Assembly: GCF_028554725.1 (NCBI RefSeq)
Contig: NC_071672.1
Location: forward strand, 8,946,501 to 9,010,500
Direction: 5' to 3'
Origin: Zeugodacus cucurbitae
Lineage: Eukaryota > Arthropoda > Insecta > Diptera > Tephritidae
Length of the DNA: 64,000 nt
In this document: piece after piece, positions 23,031 through 35,013 of the stretch
Numbering within the stretch: position 1 is the first letter of the stretch
Layout of the letters: every line of letters starts with the position of its first letter
Notes under the pieces: generated by a model
Database searches by the model: none
Seen by the model: only the letters and a program-made list of their open reading frames with translations
Told to the model about the DNA's origin: nothing
Position numbers and translations under genes: made by a program

Positions 23031-25485
23031 TCTTGTCTTGTCTTGTCTTGTCTTGTCTTGTCTCGTCTTGTCGTGTCTTGTCTTGTCTTGTCTTGTCTTG
23101 TCTTGTCTTGTCTTGTCTTGTCTTGTCTTGTCTTGTCTTGTCTTGTCTTGTCTTGTCTTGTCTTGTCTTGTCTTGTCTGGTCTTGTCTTGTCTTGTCTTG
23201 TCTTGTCTTGTCTTGTCTTGTCTTGTCTTGTCTTGTCTTGTCTTGTCTTGTCTTGTCTTGTCTTGTCTTGTCTTGTCTTGTCTTGTCTTGTCTTGTCTTG
23301 TCTTGTCTTGTCTTGTCTTGTCTTGTCTTGTCTTGTCTTGTCTTGTCTTGTCTTGTCTTGTCTTGTCTTGTCTTGTCTTGTCTTGTCTTGTCTTGTCTTG
23401 TCTTGTCTTGTCTTGTCTTGTCTTGTCTTGTCTTGTCTTGTCTTGTCTTGTCTTGTCTTGTCTTGTCTTGTCTTGTCTTGTCTTGTCTTGTCTTGTCTTG
23501 TCTTGTCTTGTCTTGTCTTGTCTTGTCTTGTCTTGTCTTGTCTTGTCTTGTCTTGTCTTGTCTTGTCTTGTCTTGTCTTGTCTTGTCTTGTCTTGTCTTG
23601 TCTTGTCTTGTCTTGTCTTGTCTTGTCTAATCTTGTCTTGTCTTGTCTTGTCTTGTCTTGTCGTGTCTTGTCATGTCTTGTCTTGTCGTATCTTATCTTG
23701 TCTTGTCTGGTCTTGTCTTGTCTTGTCATGTCTTGTCTTGTCTTGTCTTGTCTTGACTTGTCTTGTCTTGTCTTGTCTTGTCTTGTCTTGTCTTGTCTTG
23801 TCATGTCTTGTCTTGTCGTATCTTGTCTTGTCTTGTCTTGTCTTGTCATGTCTTGTCTTGTCGTATCTTGTCTTGTCTTGTCTTGTCTTATCTGGTCTTG
23901 TCTTGTCTTGTCATGTCTTGTCTTGTCTTGTCTTGTCTTGTCTGGTCTTGTTTTGTCTTGTCATGTCTTGTCATGTCTTGTCTTGTCTCGACTTGTCTTG
24001 TCTTGTCTTATCTTGTCTTGTCTTGTCTTGTCTTGTCTTGTCTTGTCTTGTCTTGTCTTGTCTTGTCTTGTCATGTCTTGTCTTGTCTTGTCGTATCTTG
24101 TTATGTCTTGTCTGGTCTTGTCTTGTCTTGTCATGTCTTGCCTTGTCTTGTCTTGTCTTGTCTTGTCTTGTCTGGTCTTGTTTTGTCTTGTCATGTCTTG
24201 TCTTGTCTCGACTTGTCTTGTCTTGTCTTCTCTTGTCTTATCTTGTCTTGTCTTCTCTTGTCTTATCTTGTCTTGTCTTGTCTTGTCTTGTCTTGTCTTG
24301 TCTTGTCTTGTCTTGTCTTGTCATGTCTTGTCTTGTCTTGTCGTATCTTGTCTTGTCTTGTCTTGTCTTGTCTTGTCTTGTCTTGTCTTGTCTTGTCTTG
24401 TCTTGTCTTGTCTTGTCTTGTCTTGTCTTGTCTTGTCATGTCTTGTCTTGTCTTGTCGTATCTTGTCTTGTCTTGTCTGGTCTTGTCTTGTCTTGTCATG
24501 TCTTGCCTTGTCTTGTCTTGTCTTGTCTTGTCTGGTCTTGTTTTGTCTTGTCATGTCTTGTCTTGTCTCGACTTGTCTTGTCTTGTCTTCTCTTGTCTTA
24601 TCTTGTCTTGTCTTGTCTTGTCTTGTCTTGTCTTGTCTTGTCTTGTCTTGTCTTGTCATGTCTTGTCTTGTCTTGTCGTATCTTGTCTTGTCTTGTCTGG
24701 TCTTGTCTTGTCTTGTCATGTCTTGCCTTGTCATGTCTTGTCTTGACTTGTCTTGTCTTGTCTTGACTTGTCTTGTCTTGTCTTGTCTTGTCTTGTCTTG
24801 TCTTGTCTTGTCTTGTCTTGTCTTGTCTTGTCGTATCTTGTCTTGTCTTGTCTGGTCTTGTCTTGTCTTGTCATGTCTTGCCTTGTCATGTCTTGTCTTG
24901 ACTTGTCTTGTCTTGTCTTGACTTATCTTGTCTTGTCTTGTCTTGTCTTGTCTTGTCTTGTCTTGTCTTGTCTTGTCTTGTCTTGTCTTGTCTTGTCTTG
25001 TTTTGTCTTGTCATGTCTTGTCTTGTCTTGTCTTGTCTTGTTTTGTCTTGTCATGTCTTGACTTGACTTGTCTTGTCTTGTCTTGTCTTGACTTGTCTTG
25101 TCTTGTCTTGTCTTGTCTTGTCTTGTCTTGTCTTGTCATGTCTTGTCTTGTCGTATCTTGTCTTGTCTTGTCTTGTCTTGTCTGGTCTTTTCTTGTCTTG
25201 TCATGTCTTGTCCTGTCTTGTCTTGTCTTGTCTTGTCTTGTCTTGTCTTGTCTTGTCTTGACTTGTCTTGTCTTGTCTTGTCTTGTCTTGTCTGGTCTTG
25301 TCTTGTCATGTCTTGTCTTGTCATGTCATGTCTTGTCATGTCTTGTCATGTCTTGTCTTGTCTTGTCATGTCTTGTCTTGTCTTGACTTGTCATGTCTTG
25401 CCTTGTCGTATCTTGTCTTGTCTTGTCTTGTCTTGTCTTGTCTTGTCTTGTCTTGTCATGTCTTGTCTTGTCTTGTCTTCTATTC
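23031..25485. repeat. Long pentamer array; longest pure run of the window
   Basis: 23,181-23,625 is 89 uninterrupted TCTTG units, ended by TCTAA at 23,626. It then has the same sequence of variants as the array after 16,096, with TCTCG-ACTTG at several points and repeated TCATG/TCGTA/TCTGG blocks. A 105-bp module lies at 25,306-25,410. No island. Confidence 0.92.
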
Positions 25486-26268
25486 TTAATTAGTTTAGAA
25501 ACAAATAAAAAAAATGTCTTGTCTTGTTTTGTCTTGTCATGTCTTGTCATGTCATATCTTGTCTTGTTTTGTCTTATCTTCTTAATTAATTTAAAAACAA
25601 ATCAAACACTATTGTCTTGTCTTGTCTTAACTTGTCTTGTCTTGTCATAACTTGTCTTGTCTTGTCTATTCTCGTCTTGTTGTATCTTGTCTTTTCTTGT
25701 CTTGTCTTCTATTCTTAATTAGTTTAGAAACAAATAAAAAAAATGTCTTGTCTTGTTTTGTCTTGTCATGTCTTGTCATGTCATGTCTTGTCTTGTTTTG
25801 ACTTATCTTCTTAATTAATTTAAAAACAAATCAAACACTATTGTCGTGTCTTGTCTTGCCTTTTCTTCTCTAGCCTTGTCTTGTCTTATCTTTTTAATTA
25901 ATTTAAAAACAAATCAAACAGAATTGTCTTGTCTTGTCTTGTCTTGTCTTATCTTGTCTTGTCTTGTCTTGTCTTGTCATGTCTTGTCTTGTTGTATCTT
26001 GTCTTTTCTTGTCTTGTCTTCTATTCTTAATTAGTTTAGAAACAAATAAAAAAAATGTCTTGTCTTGTTTTGTCTTGTCATGTCATGTCTTGTCTTGTTT
26101 TGTCGTATCTTCTTAATTAATTTAAAAACAAATCAAACACAATTGTCTTGTCTTGTTTTGCCTTTTTCTGTCTAGCCTTGCCTTGTCTTATCTTTTTAAT
26201 TAATTTAAAAACAAATCAAACAGAATTGTCTTGTCTTGTTTTGCCTTTTTCTGTCTAGCCTTGCCTTG
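25486..26268 (+). repeat. Eight-island cassette, copy 3
   Basis: Island starts 25486, 25582, 25715, 25811, 25894, 26027, 26113 and 26196, exactly 5,390 bp after copy 1. Small point differences are visible in flanking pentamers (TCATATCTTG near 25,553, CTCGTCTTG near 25,671, TTTTGACTTATC near 25,797). Confidence 0.92.
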
Positions 26269-29200
26269 TCTTGTCTTGTCTTGTCTTGTCTTGTCTTGTC
26301 TTGTCTTGTCTTGTCTTGTCTTGTCTTGTCTTGTCTTGTCTTGTCTTGTCTTGTCTGGTCTTGTCTTGTCTTGTCTTGTCTTGTCTTGTCTTGTCTTGTC
26401 TTGTCTTGTCTTGTCTTGTCTTGTCTTGTCTTGTCTTGTCTTGTCTTGTCTTGTCTTGTCTTGTCTTGTCTTGTCTTGTCTTGTCTTGTCTTGTCTTGTC
26501 TTGTCTTGTCTTGTCTTGTCTTGTCTTGTCTTGTCTTGTCTTGTCTTGTCTTGTCTTGTCTTGTCTTGTCTTGTCTTGTCTTGTCTTGTCTTGTCTTGTC
26601 TTGTCTTGTCTTGTCTTGTCTTCTCTTGTCTTATCTTGTCTTGTCTTGTCTTGTCTTGTCTTGTCTTGTCTTGTCTTGTCTTGTCTTGTCTTGTCTTGTC
26701 ATGTCTTGTCTTGTCTTGTCGTATCTTGTCTTGTCTTGTCTGGTCTTGTCTTGTCTTGTCATGTCTTGCCTTGTCTTGTCTTGTCTTGTCTTGTCTTGTC
26801 TTGTCTTGTCTTGTCTTGTCTTGTCTTGTCTTGTCTTGTCTTGTCTTATCTTGTCTTGTCTTGTCTTGTCTTGTCTTGTCTTGTCTTATCTTGTCTTGTC
26901 TTGTCTTGTCTTGACTTGTCATGTCTTGTCTTGTCGTATCTTATCTTGTCTTGTCTGGTCTTGTCTTGTCTTGTCATGTCTTGTCTTGTCTTGTCTTGTC
27001 TTGTCTTGTTTTGTCTTGTCATGTCTTGTCTTGTCTTGTCTTGACTTGTCATGTCTTGTCTTGTCGTATCTTATCTTGTCTTGTCTGGTCTTGTCTTGTC
27101 TTGTCATGTCTCGTCTTGTCTTGTCTTGTCTTGTCTTGTCTTGTCTTGTCTTGTCTTGTTTTGTCTTGTCATGTCTTGTCTTGTCTTGTCTTGACTTGTC
27201 ATGTCTTGTCTTGTCTTGTCTTGTCTTGTCTTATCTTGTCTTGTCTTGTCTTGTCTTGTCTTGTCTGGTCTTGTCTTGTCTTGTCATGTCATGTCTTGTC
27301 ATGTCTTGTCATGTCTTGTCTTGTCGTATCTTGTCTTGTCTTGTCTTGTCTTGTCTTGTCTTGGCTGGTCTTGTCTTGTCTTGTCATGTCATGTCTTGTC
27401 ATGTCTTGTCTTGTCGTATCTTGTCTTGTCTTGTCTTGTCTTGTCTTGTCTTGTCTTGTCTTGTCTTGTCGTATCTTGTCTTGTCTTGTCTTGTCTTGTC
27501 TGGTCTTATCTTGTCATGTCTTGTCTTGTCATGTCATGTCTTGTCATGTCTTGTCCTGTCTTGTCTTTTCTTGTCATGTCTTGTCTTGTCTTGACTTGTC
27601 ATGTCTTGTCTTGTCGTATCTTGTCTTGTCTTGTCTTGTCTGGTCTTGTCTTGTCTTGTCATGTCTTGTCTTGTCTTGTCTTGTCGTATCTTGTCTTGTC
27701 TTGTCTTGTCTGGTCTTGTCTTGTCTTGTCATGTCTTGTCTTGTCTTGTCTTGTCTTGTCTTGTCTTGTCTTGACTTGTCTTGTCTTGTCTTGTCTTGTC
27801 TTGTCTTGTCTTGTCTTGTCTTGTCTTGTCTTGTCTTGTCTTGTCTTGTCTTGTCTTGTCTTGTCTTGTCCTGTCTTGTCTTGTCTTGTCTTCTCTTGTC
27901 TTGTCTTGTCTTGTCTTGTCTTATCTTGCCTTGTCTTGTCTTGTCTTGTCTTGTCTTGTCATGTCTTGTCTTGTCTTGTCTTGTCATGTCTTGTCTTGTC
28001 TTGTCTTGTCTTGTCTTGTCTTGTCTTGTCTTGTCTTGTCTTGTCGTATCTTGTCTTGTCTTGTCTGGTCTTGTCTTGTCTTGTCATGTCTTGTCTTGTC
28101 TTGTCTGGTCTTGTCTTGTCTTATCTTGTCTTGTCTTGTCTTGTCTTGTCTTGTCTTGTCTTGTCATGTCTTGCCTTGTCTTGTCTTGTCTTGTCTTGTC
28201 TTGTCTGGTCTTGTCTTGTCTTGTCATGTCTTGTCTTGTCTTGTCTTGTCTTGTCTTGTCTTGTCTTGTCATGTCTTGTCTTGTCTTGTCTTATCTTGTC
28301 TTGTCTTGTCTTGTCTTGTCTTGTCATGTCTTGTCTTGTCGTATCTTGTCTTGTCTTGTCTTGTCTTGTCTTGTCATGTCTTGTCTTGTCGTATCTTGTC
28401 TTGTCTTGTCTTGTCTTCTCTTGTCTTATCTTGTCTTGTCTTGTCTTGTCTTGTCTTGTCTGGTCTTGTCTTGTCTTGTCATATCTTGCCTTGTCTTGTC
28501 TTGTCTTGTCTTGTCTTGTCTTGTCTTGTCTTGTCTTGTCTTGTCTTGTCTTGTCTTGTCTTGTCTTGTCTTGTCTTGTCTTGTCTTGTCTTGTCTTGTC
28601 TTGTCTTGTCTTGTCTTGTCTTGTCATGTCTTGTCTTGTCTTGTCTTGTCTTGTCTTATCTTGTCTTGTCTTGTCTTGTCTTGTCTTGACTTGTCATGTC
28701 TTGTCTTGACTTGTCTTGTCTTGTCTTGTCTTGTCTTGTCTTGTTTTGTCTTGTCATGTCTTGTCTTGTCTTGTCTTGTCTTGTTTTGTCTTGTCATGTC
28801 TTGTCTTGACTTGTCTTGTCTTGTCTTGTCTTGACTTGTCTTGTCTTGTCTTGTCTTGTCATGTCTTGTCTTGACTTATCTTGTCTTGTCTTGTCTTGTC
28901 TTGTCTTGTCTTGTCTTGTCTTGTCTTGTCTTGTCTTGTCTTGTCTTGTCTTGTCTTGTCTTGTCTTGTCTTTTCTTGTCTTGTTTTGTCTTGTCATGTC
29001 TTGTCTTGTCTTGTTTTGTCTTGTCATGTCTTGTCTTGACTTGTCTTTTCTTGTCTTGTCTTGACTTGTCTTGTCTTGTCTTGTCTTGTCTTGTCTTGTC
29101 ATGTCTTGTCTTGTCGTATCTTGTCTTGTCTTGTCTGGTCTTTTCTTGTCTTGTCATGTCTTGTCCTGTCTTGTCTTGTTTTGTCTTGTCTTGTCTTGTC

Positions 29201-29993
29201 TTGACTTGTCTTGTCTTGTCTTGTCTTGTCTTGTCTTGTCTGGTCTTGTCTTGTCATGTCTTGTCTTGTCATGTCATGTCTTGTCATGTCTTGTCATGTC
29301 TTGTCTTGTCTTGTCTTGTCTTGTCATGTCTTGTCTTGTCTTGACTTGTCATGTCTTGTCTCGTCGTATCTTGTCTTGTCTTGTCTTGCCTGGTCTTGTC
29401 TTGCCTTGTCATGTCTTGTCTTGTCTTGTCTTGTCTTGTCTTGTCTTGTCATGTCTTGTCTTGACTTGTCTTGTCTTGTCTTGACTTGTCTTGTCTTGTC
29501 TTGTCTTGTCTTGTCTTGTCTTGTCATGTCTTGTCTTGTCGTATCTTGTCTTGTCATGTCTTGTCTTGTCATGTCTTGTCTTGTCGTATCTTGTCTTGTC
29601 ATGTCTTGTCTTGTCTGGTCTTGTCTTGTCTTGTCATGTCTTGTCCTGTCTTGTCTTGTCTTGTCTTGTCTTGTCTTGTCTTGACTTGTCTTGTCTTGTC
29701 TTGTCTTGTCTTGTCTTGCCTTGTCTTGTTTTGTCTTGTCTTGTCTTGTCTTGTCTTGTCTTGTCTTGTCTTGTCTTGTCTTATCTTGTCTTGTCTTGTC
29801 TTGTCTTGTCTTGTCTTGTCATGTCTTGTCTTGTCGTATCTTGTCTTGTCTTGTCTTGTCATGTCTTGTCTTGTCATGTCTTGTCTTGTCTTGTCTTGTC
29901 TTGTCTTGTCTTGTCTTGTCTTGTCTTGTCTTGTTTTGTCTTGTCATGTCTTGTCTTGTCTTGACTTCTCTTGTCTTGTCTTGTCTTATCTTC
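26269..29993. repeat. Long pentamer array
   Basis: Pure run of 52 units at 26,359-26,618 after a TCTGG, then ordered variants. A 105-bp module lies at 27,514-27,618 and a 115-bp version at 29,254-29,368. TCATATCTTGCC at 28,479 recurs only at 50,758, 53,176 and 54,736, linking these arrays. 28,690-29,400 corresponds to about 55,640-56,345 with an offset of 26,947. No island and no gene. Confidence 0.9.
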
Positions 29994-30175
29994 TTAATTA
30001 ATTTAAAAACAAATCAAACACAATTGTCCTGTCTTGTCTTGTCATGTCTTGTCTTGCCTTGTCTTGTCTTCTCTTTTTAATTAGTTTAGAAACAAATAAA
30101 ATAAATGTCTTGTCTTGTCTTGTCTTGTCTTGTCTTCTTTTCTTAATTAATTTAAAAACAAATCAAACATAATTG
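29994..30175 (+). repeat. A-B-A three-island cassette
   Basis: A 29,994, B 30,077 (leader CTCTTTTT), A 30,143 (leader TTCTTTTC, tail CATAATTG). The gap after the first A has TGTCCTG, TCATG and CCTTG in fixed order; the second A is followed by TCTTGTCTTGACTTG. The same plan recurs eight more times downstream. Confidence 0.92.
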
Positions 30176-31495
30176 TCTTGTCTTGACTTGTCTTGTCTTG
30201 TCTTGTCTTGTTTTGTCTTGTCATGTCTTGTCTTGTCTTGTCTTGTCTTGTCTTGTCTTGTCTTGTCTTGTCTTGTCTTGTCTTGTCTTGTTTTGGCTTG
30301 TCTTGTCTTGTCTTGTCTTGTCTTGTCTTGTTTTGTCTTGTCATGTCTTGTCTTGTCTTGTCTTGTCTTGTTTTGTCTTGTCATGTCTTGTCTTGACTTG
30401 TCTTGTCTTGTCTTGTCTTGACTTGTCTTGTCTTGTCTTGTCTTGTCTTGTCTTGTCTTGTCATGTCTTGTCGTATCTTGTCTTGTCTTGTCTTGTCTTG
30501 TCTGGTCTTGTCTTGTCTTGTCTTGTCATGTCTTGTCTTGTCATGTCTTGTCTTGTCTTGTCTTGTCTTGTCTTGTTTTGTCTTGTCATGTCTTGTCTTG
30601 TCTTGACTTGTCTTGTCTTGTCTTGTCTTGTCTTGTCTTGTCTTGTCTTGTCTTGTTTTGTCTTGTCTTGTCTTGTCTTGTCTTGTCTTGTCTTGTCTTG
30701 TCTTGTCTTGTCTTGTCTTGTCTTGTCTTGTCTTGTTTTGTCTTGTCTTGTCTTGTCTTGTCTTGTCTTGTCTTGTCTTGTCTTGTCTTGTCTTGTCTTG
30801 TCTTGTCTTGTCTTGTCTTGTCTTGTCTTGTCTGGTCTTGTCTTGTCATGTCTTGTCTTGTCTTGTCATGTCTTGTCTTGTCTTGTCTTGTCTTGTCTTG
30901 TCTTATCTTGTCTTGTCTTGTCTTGTCTTGTCTTGTCTTGTCTTGTTTTGTCTTGTCTTGTCTTGTCTTGTCTTGTCTTGTCTTGTCTTGACTTGTCTTG
31001 TCTTGTCTTGTCTTGTCTTGTCTTGTCTTGTCATGTCTTGTCTTGTCATGTCTTGTCTTGTCATGTAATGTCTTGCCATGTCTTGTCATGTCTTGTCTTG
31101 TCTTGTCATGTCTTGTCTTGTCTTGACTTGTCATGTCTTGTCTTGTCGTATCTTGTCTTGTCTTGTCTTGCCTGGTCTTGTCTTGTCTTGTCATGTCTTG
31201 TCTTGTCTTGTCTTGTCTTGTCTTGTCTTGTCTTGTCTTGTCTTGTCTTGTCTTATCTTGTCTTGTCTTGTCTTGTCTTGTCTTGTCTTGTCTTGTCTTG
31301 TCTTGTCTTGTCATGTCTTGTCTTGTCGTATCTTGTCTTGTCTTGTCTTGTCTTGTCTGGTCTTGTCTTGTCTTGTCATGTCTTGTCTTGTCATGTCTTG
31401 TCTTGTCTTGTCTTGTCTTGTCTTGTCTTGTCTTGTTTTGTCTTGTCATGTCTTGTCTTGTTTTGACTTGTCTTGTCTTGTCTTGTCTTATCTTC
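30176..31495. repeat. Pentamer array
   Basis: Mixed array with TTTTGGCTTG near 30,292, several near-pure stretches between 30,606 and 30,834, and a 120-bp variant of the recurrent module at 31,031-31,150. That variant includes the private pair TAATG and CCATG (about 31,066-31,080), shared only with 57,808-57,927. Confidence 0.9.
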
Positions 31496-31677
31496 TTAAT
31501 TAATTTAAAGACAAATCAAACACAATTGTCCTATCTTGTCTTGTCATGTCTTGTCTTGCCTTGTCTTGTCTTCTCTTCTTAATTAGTTTAGAAACAAATA
31601 AAATAAATGTCTTGTCTTGTCTTGTCTTGTCTTGTCTTCTTTTCTTAATTAATTTAAAAACAAATCAAACACAATTG
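31496..31677 (+). repeat. A-B-A three-island cassette
   Basis: A 31,496 (TTTAAAGAC variant, followed by GTCCTATC), B 31,579, A 31,645. Both private changes are shared with 58,573, its partner in superrepeat copy 2. Confidence 0.92.
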
Positions 31678-32087
31678 TCTTGTCTTGACTTGTCTTGTCT
31701 TGTCTTGTCTTGTTTTGTCTTGTCATGTCTTGTCTTGTCTTGTCTTGTCTTGTCTTGTCTTGTCTTGTCTTGTCTTGTCTTGTCTTGTCTTGTCTTGTCT
31801 TGTCTTGTCTTGTCTTGTCTTGTCTTGTCTTGTCTTGTCTTGTCTTGTCTTGTCTTGTCTTGTCTTGTCTTGTTTTGTCTTGTCTTGTCATGTCTTGTCT
31901 TGTCTTGACTTGTCTTGTCTTGTCTTGTCTTGTCTTGTCTTGTCTTGTCTTGTCCTGTCTTGTCTTGTCTTGTCTTGTCTTGTCTTGTCTTGTATTGTCT
32001 TGTCTTGTCTTGTCTTGTCTTGTCTCGTCTTGTCATGTCTTGTCTTGTCGTATCTTGTCTTGTCTTGTCTTGTCTTGTCTTATCTTC
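31678..32087. repeat. Pentamer array, mostly pure
   Basis: Contains a 29-unit pure run (31,728-31,872) after TCATG, then TTTTG, TCATG, GACTTG, TCCTG, TATTG, TCTCG and TCGTA as isolated variants. The partner run at 58,805-58,944 has 28 units. Confidence 0.9.
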
Positions 32088-32259
32088 TTAATTAATTTAA
32101 AAACAAATCAAACACAATTGTCCTGTCTTGTCTTGTCATGTCTTGCCTTGCCTTGTCTTGTCTTCTCTTCTTAATTAGTTTAGAAACAAATAAAATAAAT
32201 GTCTTGTCTTGTCTTGTCTTCTTTTCTTAATTAATTTAAAAACAAATCAAACACAATTG
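32088..32259 (+). repeat. A-B-A three-island cassette
   Basis: A 32,088, B 32,171, A 32,227. The B-to-A interval is shortest here (56 bp against 66), two pentamers fewer than in the neighbouring cassettes. Confidence 0.92.
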
Positions 32260-33324
32260 TCTTGTCTTGACTTGTCTGGTCTTGTCTTGTCTTGTTTTGT
32301 CTTGTCATGTCATGTCTTGTCTTGTCTTGTCTTGTCTTGTCTTGTCTTGTCTTGTCTTGTCTTGTCTTGTCTTGTCTTGTCTTGTCTTGTCTTGTCTTGT
32401 CTTGTCTTGTCTTGTATTGTCTTGTCTTGTCTTGTCTTGCCTTGTTTTGTCTTGTCTTGTCTTGTCTTGTCTTGTCTTGTCTTGTCTTGTCTTGTCTTGT
32501 CTTGTCTTGTCTTGTCTTGTCTTGTCTTGTCTTGTCTTGTCTTGTCTTGTCTTGTCTTGTTTTGTCTTGTCATGTCATGTCTTGTCTTGTCTTGTCTTGT
32601 CTTGTCTTGTCTTGTCTTGTCTTGTCTTGTCTTGTCTTGTCTTGTCTTGTCTTGTCTTGTCTTGTCTTGTCTTGTCTTGTATTGTCTTGTCTTGTCTTGT
32701 CTTGCCTTGTTTTGTCTTGTCTTGTCTTGTCTTGTCTTGTCTTGTCTTGTCTTGTCTTGTCTTGTCTTGTCTTGTCTTGTCTTGTCTTGTCTTGTCTTGT
32801 CTTGTCTTGTCTTGTCTTGTCTTGTCTTGTCTTGTCTTGTCTTGTCTTGTCTTGTCTTGTCTTGTCTTGTTTTGTCTTGTCATGTCTTGTCTTGTCTTGA
32901 CTTGTCTTGTCTTGTCTTGTCGTGTCTTGTCCTGTCTTGTCTTGTCTTGTCTTGTCTTGTCTTGACTTGTCTTGTCTTGTCTTGTCTTGTCTTGCCTTGT
33001 CTTGTCTTGTCTTGTCTTGTCTTGTCTTGTCTTGTCTTGTCTTGTCTTGTCTTGTCTTGTCTTGTCTTGTCTTGTCTTGTCTTGTCTTGTCTTGTCTTGT
33101 CTTGTCTTATCTTGTCTTGTCTTGTCTTGTCTTGTCTTGTCATGTCTTGTCTTGTCGTATCTTGTCTTGTCTTGTCTTGTCTTGTCTGGTCTTGTCTTGT
33201 CTTGTCATGTCTTGTCTTGTCATGTCTTGTCTTGTCTTGTCTTGTCTTGTCTTGTCTTGTCTTGTTTTGTCTTGTCATGTCTTGTCTTGTGTTGACTTGT
33301 CTTGTCTTGTCTTGTCTTATCTTC
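32260..33324. repeat. Pentamer array with a 265-bp internal tandem duplication
   Basis: TCATGTCATG occurs at 32,305 and 32,570 and TATTG at 32,415 and 32,680, both 265 bp (53 pentamers) apart, each followed by CCTTGTTTTG. The partner array at 59,327 has only one TCATGTCATG and no TATTG, so the duplication is private to copy 1. A GTGTTGACTTG variant near the right end is shared with about 59,951. Confidence 0.88.
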
Positions 33325-33837
33325 TTAATTAATTTAAAAACAAATCACACACAATTGTCCTGTCTTGTCTTGTCATGTCTTGTCTTGCCTTGTCTTGTCT
33401 TCTCTTCTTAATTAGTTTAGAATTAAATAAAATAAATGTCTTGTCTTGTCTTGTCTTGTCTGGTCTTGTCTTGTCTTGTCTTGTCTTGTTTTGTCTTGTC
33501 ATGTCTCGTCTTGGCTTGTCTTGTCGTATCTTGTCTTGTCTTGTCTTGTCTTGTCTTGTCTTGTCTTGTCTTGTTTTGTCTAGTCATGTCTTCTCTTCTT
33601 AATTAGTTTAGAAACAAATAAAATAAATGTCTTGTCTTGTCTTGTCTTCTCTTCTTAATTAGTTTAGAAACAAATAAAAAAAAATGTCTTGTCTGGCCTT
33701 GTCTTGTCTTGTCTTATCTTCTTATTTAATTTAAAAACAAATCAAACACAATTGTCCTGTCTTGTATTGTCTTGTCATGTCTTGTCTTGTCTTGTCTTCT
33801 CTTCTTAATTAATTTAAAAACAAATCAAACACAAATG
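33325..33837 (+). repeat. Six-island cluster
   Basis: A 33,325 (tail CACACACAATTG), B 33,408 (GAATTAAATAAA variant), B 33,599, B 33,655 (leader of B1 with a poly-A tail), A 33,722 (TTATTTAATTT variant), A 33,805 (tail CACAAATGG). A short array at 33,439-33,598 with TCTCGTCTTGGCTTG separates the second and third. All but the last tail are mirrored at 59,987-60,519. Confidence 0.9.
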
Positions 33838-34897
33838 GCTTGTCTTGTCTTGTCTTGTCTTGTCTTGTCTTGTCTTGTCTTGTCTGGTCTTGTCTTGTCT
33901 TGTCTTGTCTTGTCTTGTCATGTCTCGTCTTGGCTTGTCTTGTCGTATCTTGTCTTGTCTTGTCTTGTCTTGTCTTGTCTTGTCTTGTCTTGTCTTGTCT
34001 TGTCTTGCCTTGTCTTGTCTTGTCTTGTCTTGTCTTGTCTTGTCTTGTCTTGTCTTGTCTTGTCTTGTCTTGTCTTGTCTTGTCTTGTCTTGTCTTGTCT
34101 TGTCTTGTCTTGTCTTGTCTTGTCTTGTCTTGTCTTGTCTTGTCTTGTCTTGTCTTGTCTTGTCTTGTCTTGTCTTGTCTTGTCTTGTCTTGTCTTGTCT
34201 TGTCTTGTCTTGTCTTGTCTTGTCTTGTCTTGTCTTGTCTTGTCTTGTCTTGTCTTGTCTTGTCTTGTCTTGTCTTGTCTTGTCTTGTCTTGTCTTGTCT
34301 TGTCTTGTCTTGTCTTGTCTTGTCTTGTCTTGTCTTGTCTTGTCTTGTCTTGTCTTGTCTTGTCTTGTCTTGTCTTGTCTTGTCTTGTCTGGTCTTGTCT
34401 TGTCATGTCATGTCTTGTCTTGTCATGTCTCGTCTTGGCTTGTCTAGTCGTATCTTGTCTTGTCTTGTCTTGTCTTGTCTTGTCTTGTCTTGTCTTGTCT
34501 TGTCTTGTCTTGTCTTGTCTTGTCTTGTCTTGTCTTGTCTTGTCTTGTCTTGTCTTGTCTTGTCTTGTCTTGTCTTGTCTTGTCTTGTCTTGTCTTGTCT
34601 TGTCTTGTCTTGTCTTGTCTTGTCTTGTCTTGTCTTGTCTTGTCTTGTCTTGTCTTGTCTTGTCTTGTCTTGTCTTGTCTTGTCTTGTCTTGTCTTGTCT
34701 TGTCTTGTCTTGTCTTGTCTTGTCTTGTCTTGTCTTGTCTTGTCTTTTCTTGTCTTGTCTTGTCTTGTCTTGTCTTGTCTTGTCTTGTCTTGTCTTGTCT
34801 TGTCTTGTCTTGTCTTGTCTTGTCTTGTCTTGTCTTGTCTTGTCTTGTCTGGTCTTGTCTTGTCATGTCATGTCTTGTCTTGTTTTGTCGTATCTTC
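33838..34897. repeat. Near-pure pentamer array with 505-bp duplication
   Basis: Pure runs of 75 units (34,013-34,387) and 58 units (34,453-34,742). The block TCATG, TCTCG, TCTTGGCTTG occurs at 33,918 and 34,423, 505 bp apart. The homologous array 60,520-61,074 has this block once, followed by a single 82-unit run, so either copy 1 duplicated or copy 2 lost one period. Confidence 0.9.
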
Positions 34898-35013
34898 TTA
34901 ATTAATTTAAAAACAAATCAAACACAATTGTCTTGTCTTGTTTTGCCTTTTTCTGTCTAGCCTTGCCTTGTCTTATCTTTTTAATTAATTTAAAAACAAA
35001 TCAAACAGAATTG
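34898..35013 (+). repeat. A1-A2 island pair
   Basis: A1 at 34,898 and A2 at 34,981, separated by TTTTTCTGTCTAGCC, equal to the last two islands of the eight-island cassette (83 bp apart). Partner pair at 61,075/61,159. Confidence 0.92.

Noticed and set aside
33805..33837. Island ending CACAAATGG as a start codon in good context
   Set aside because: It is a one-base variant of the A tail and leads only into pentamer repeat; its partner at 60,487 reads CACAATTGG.
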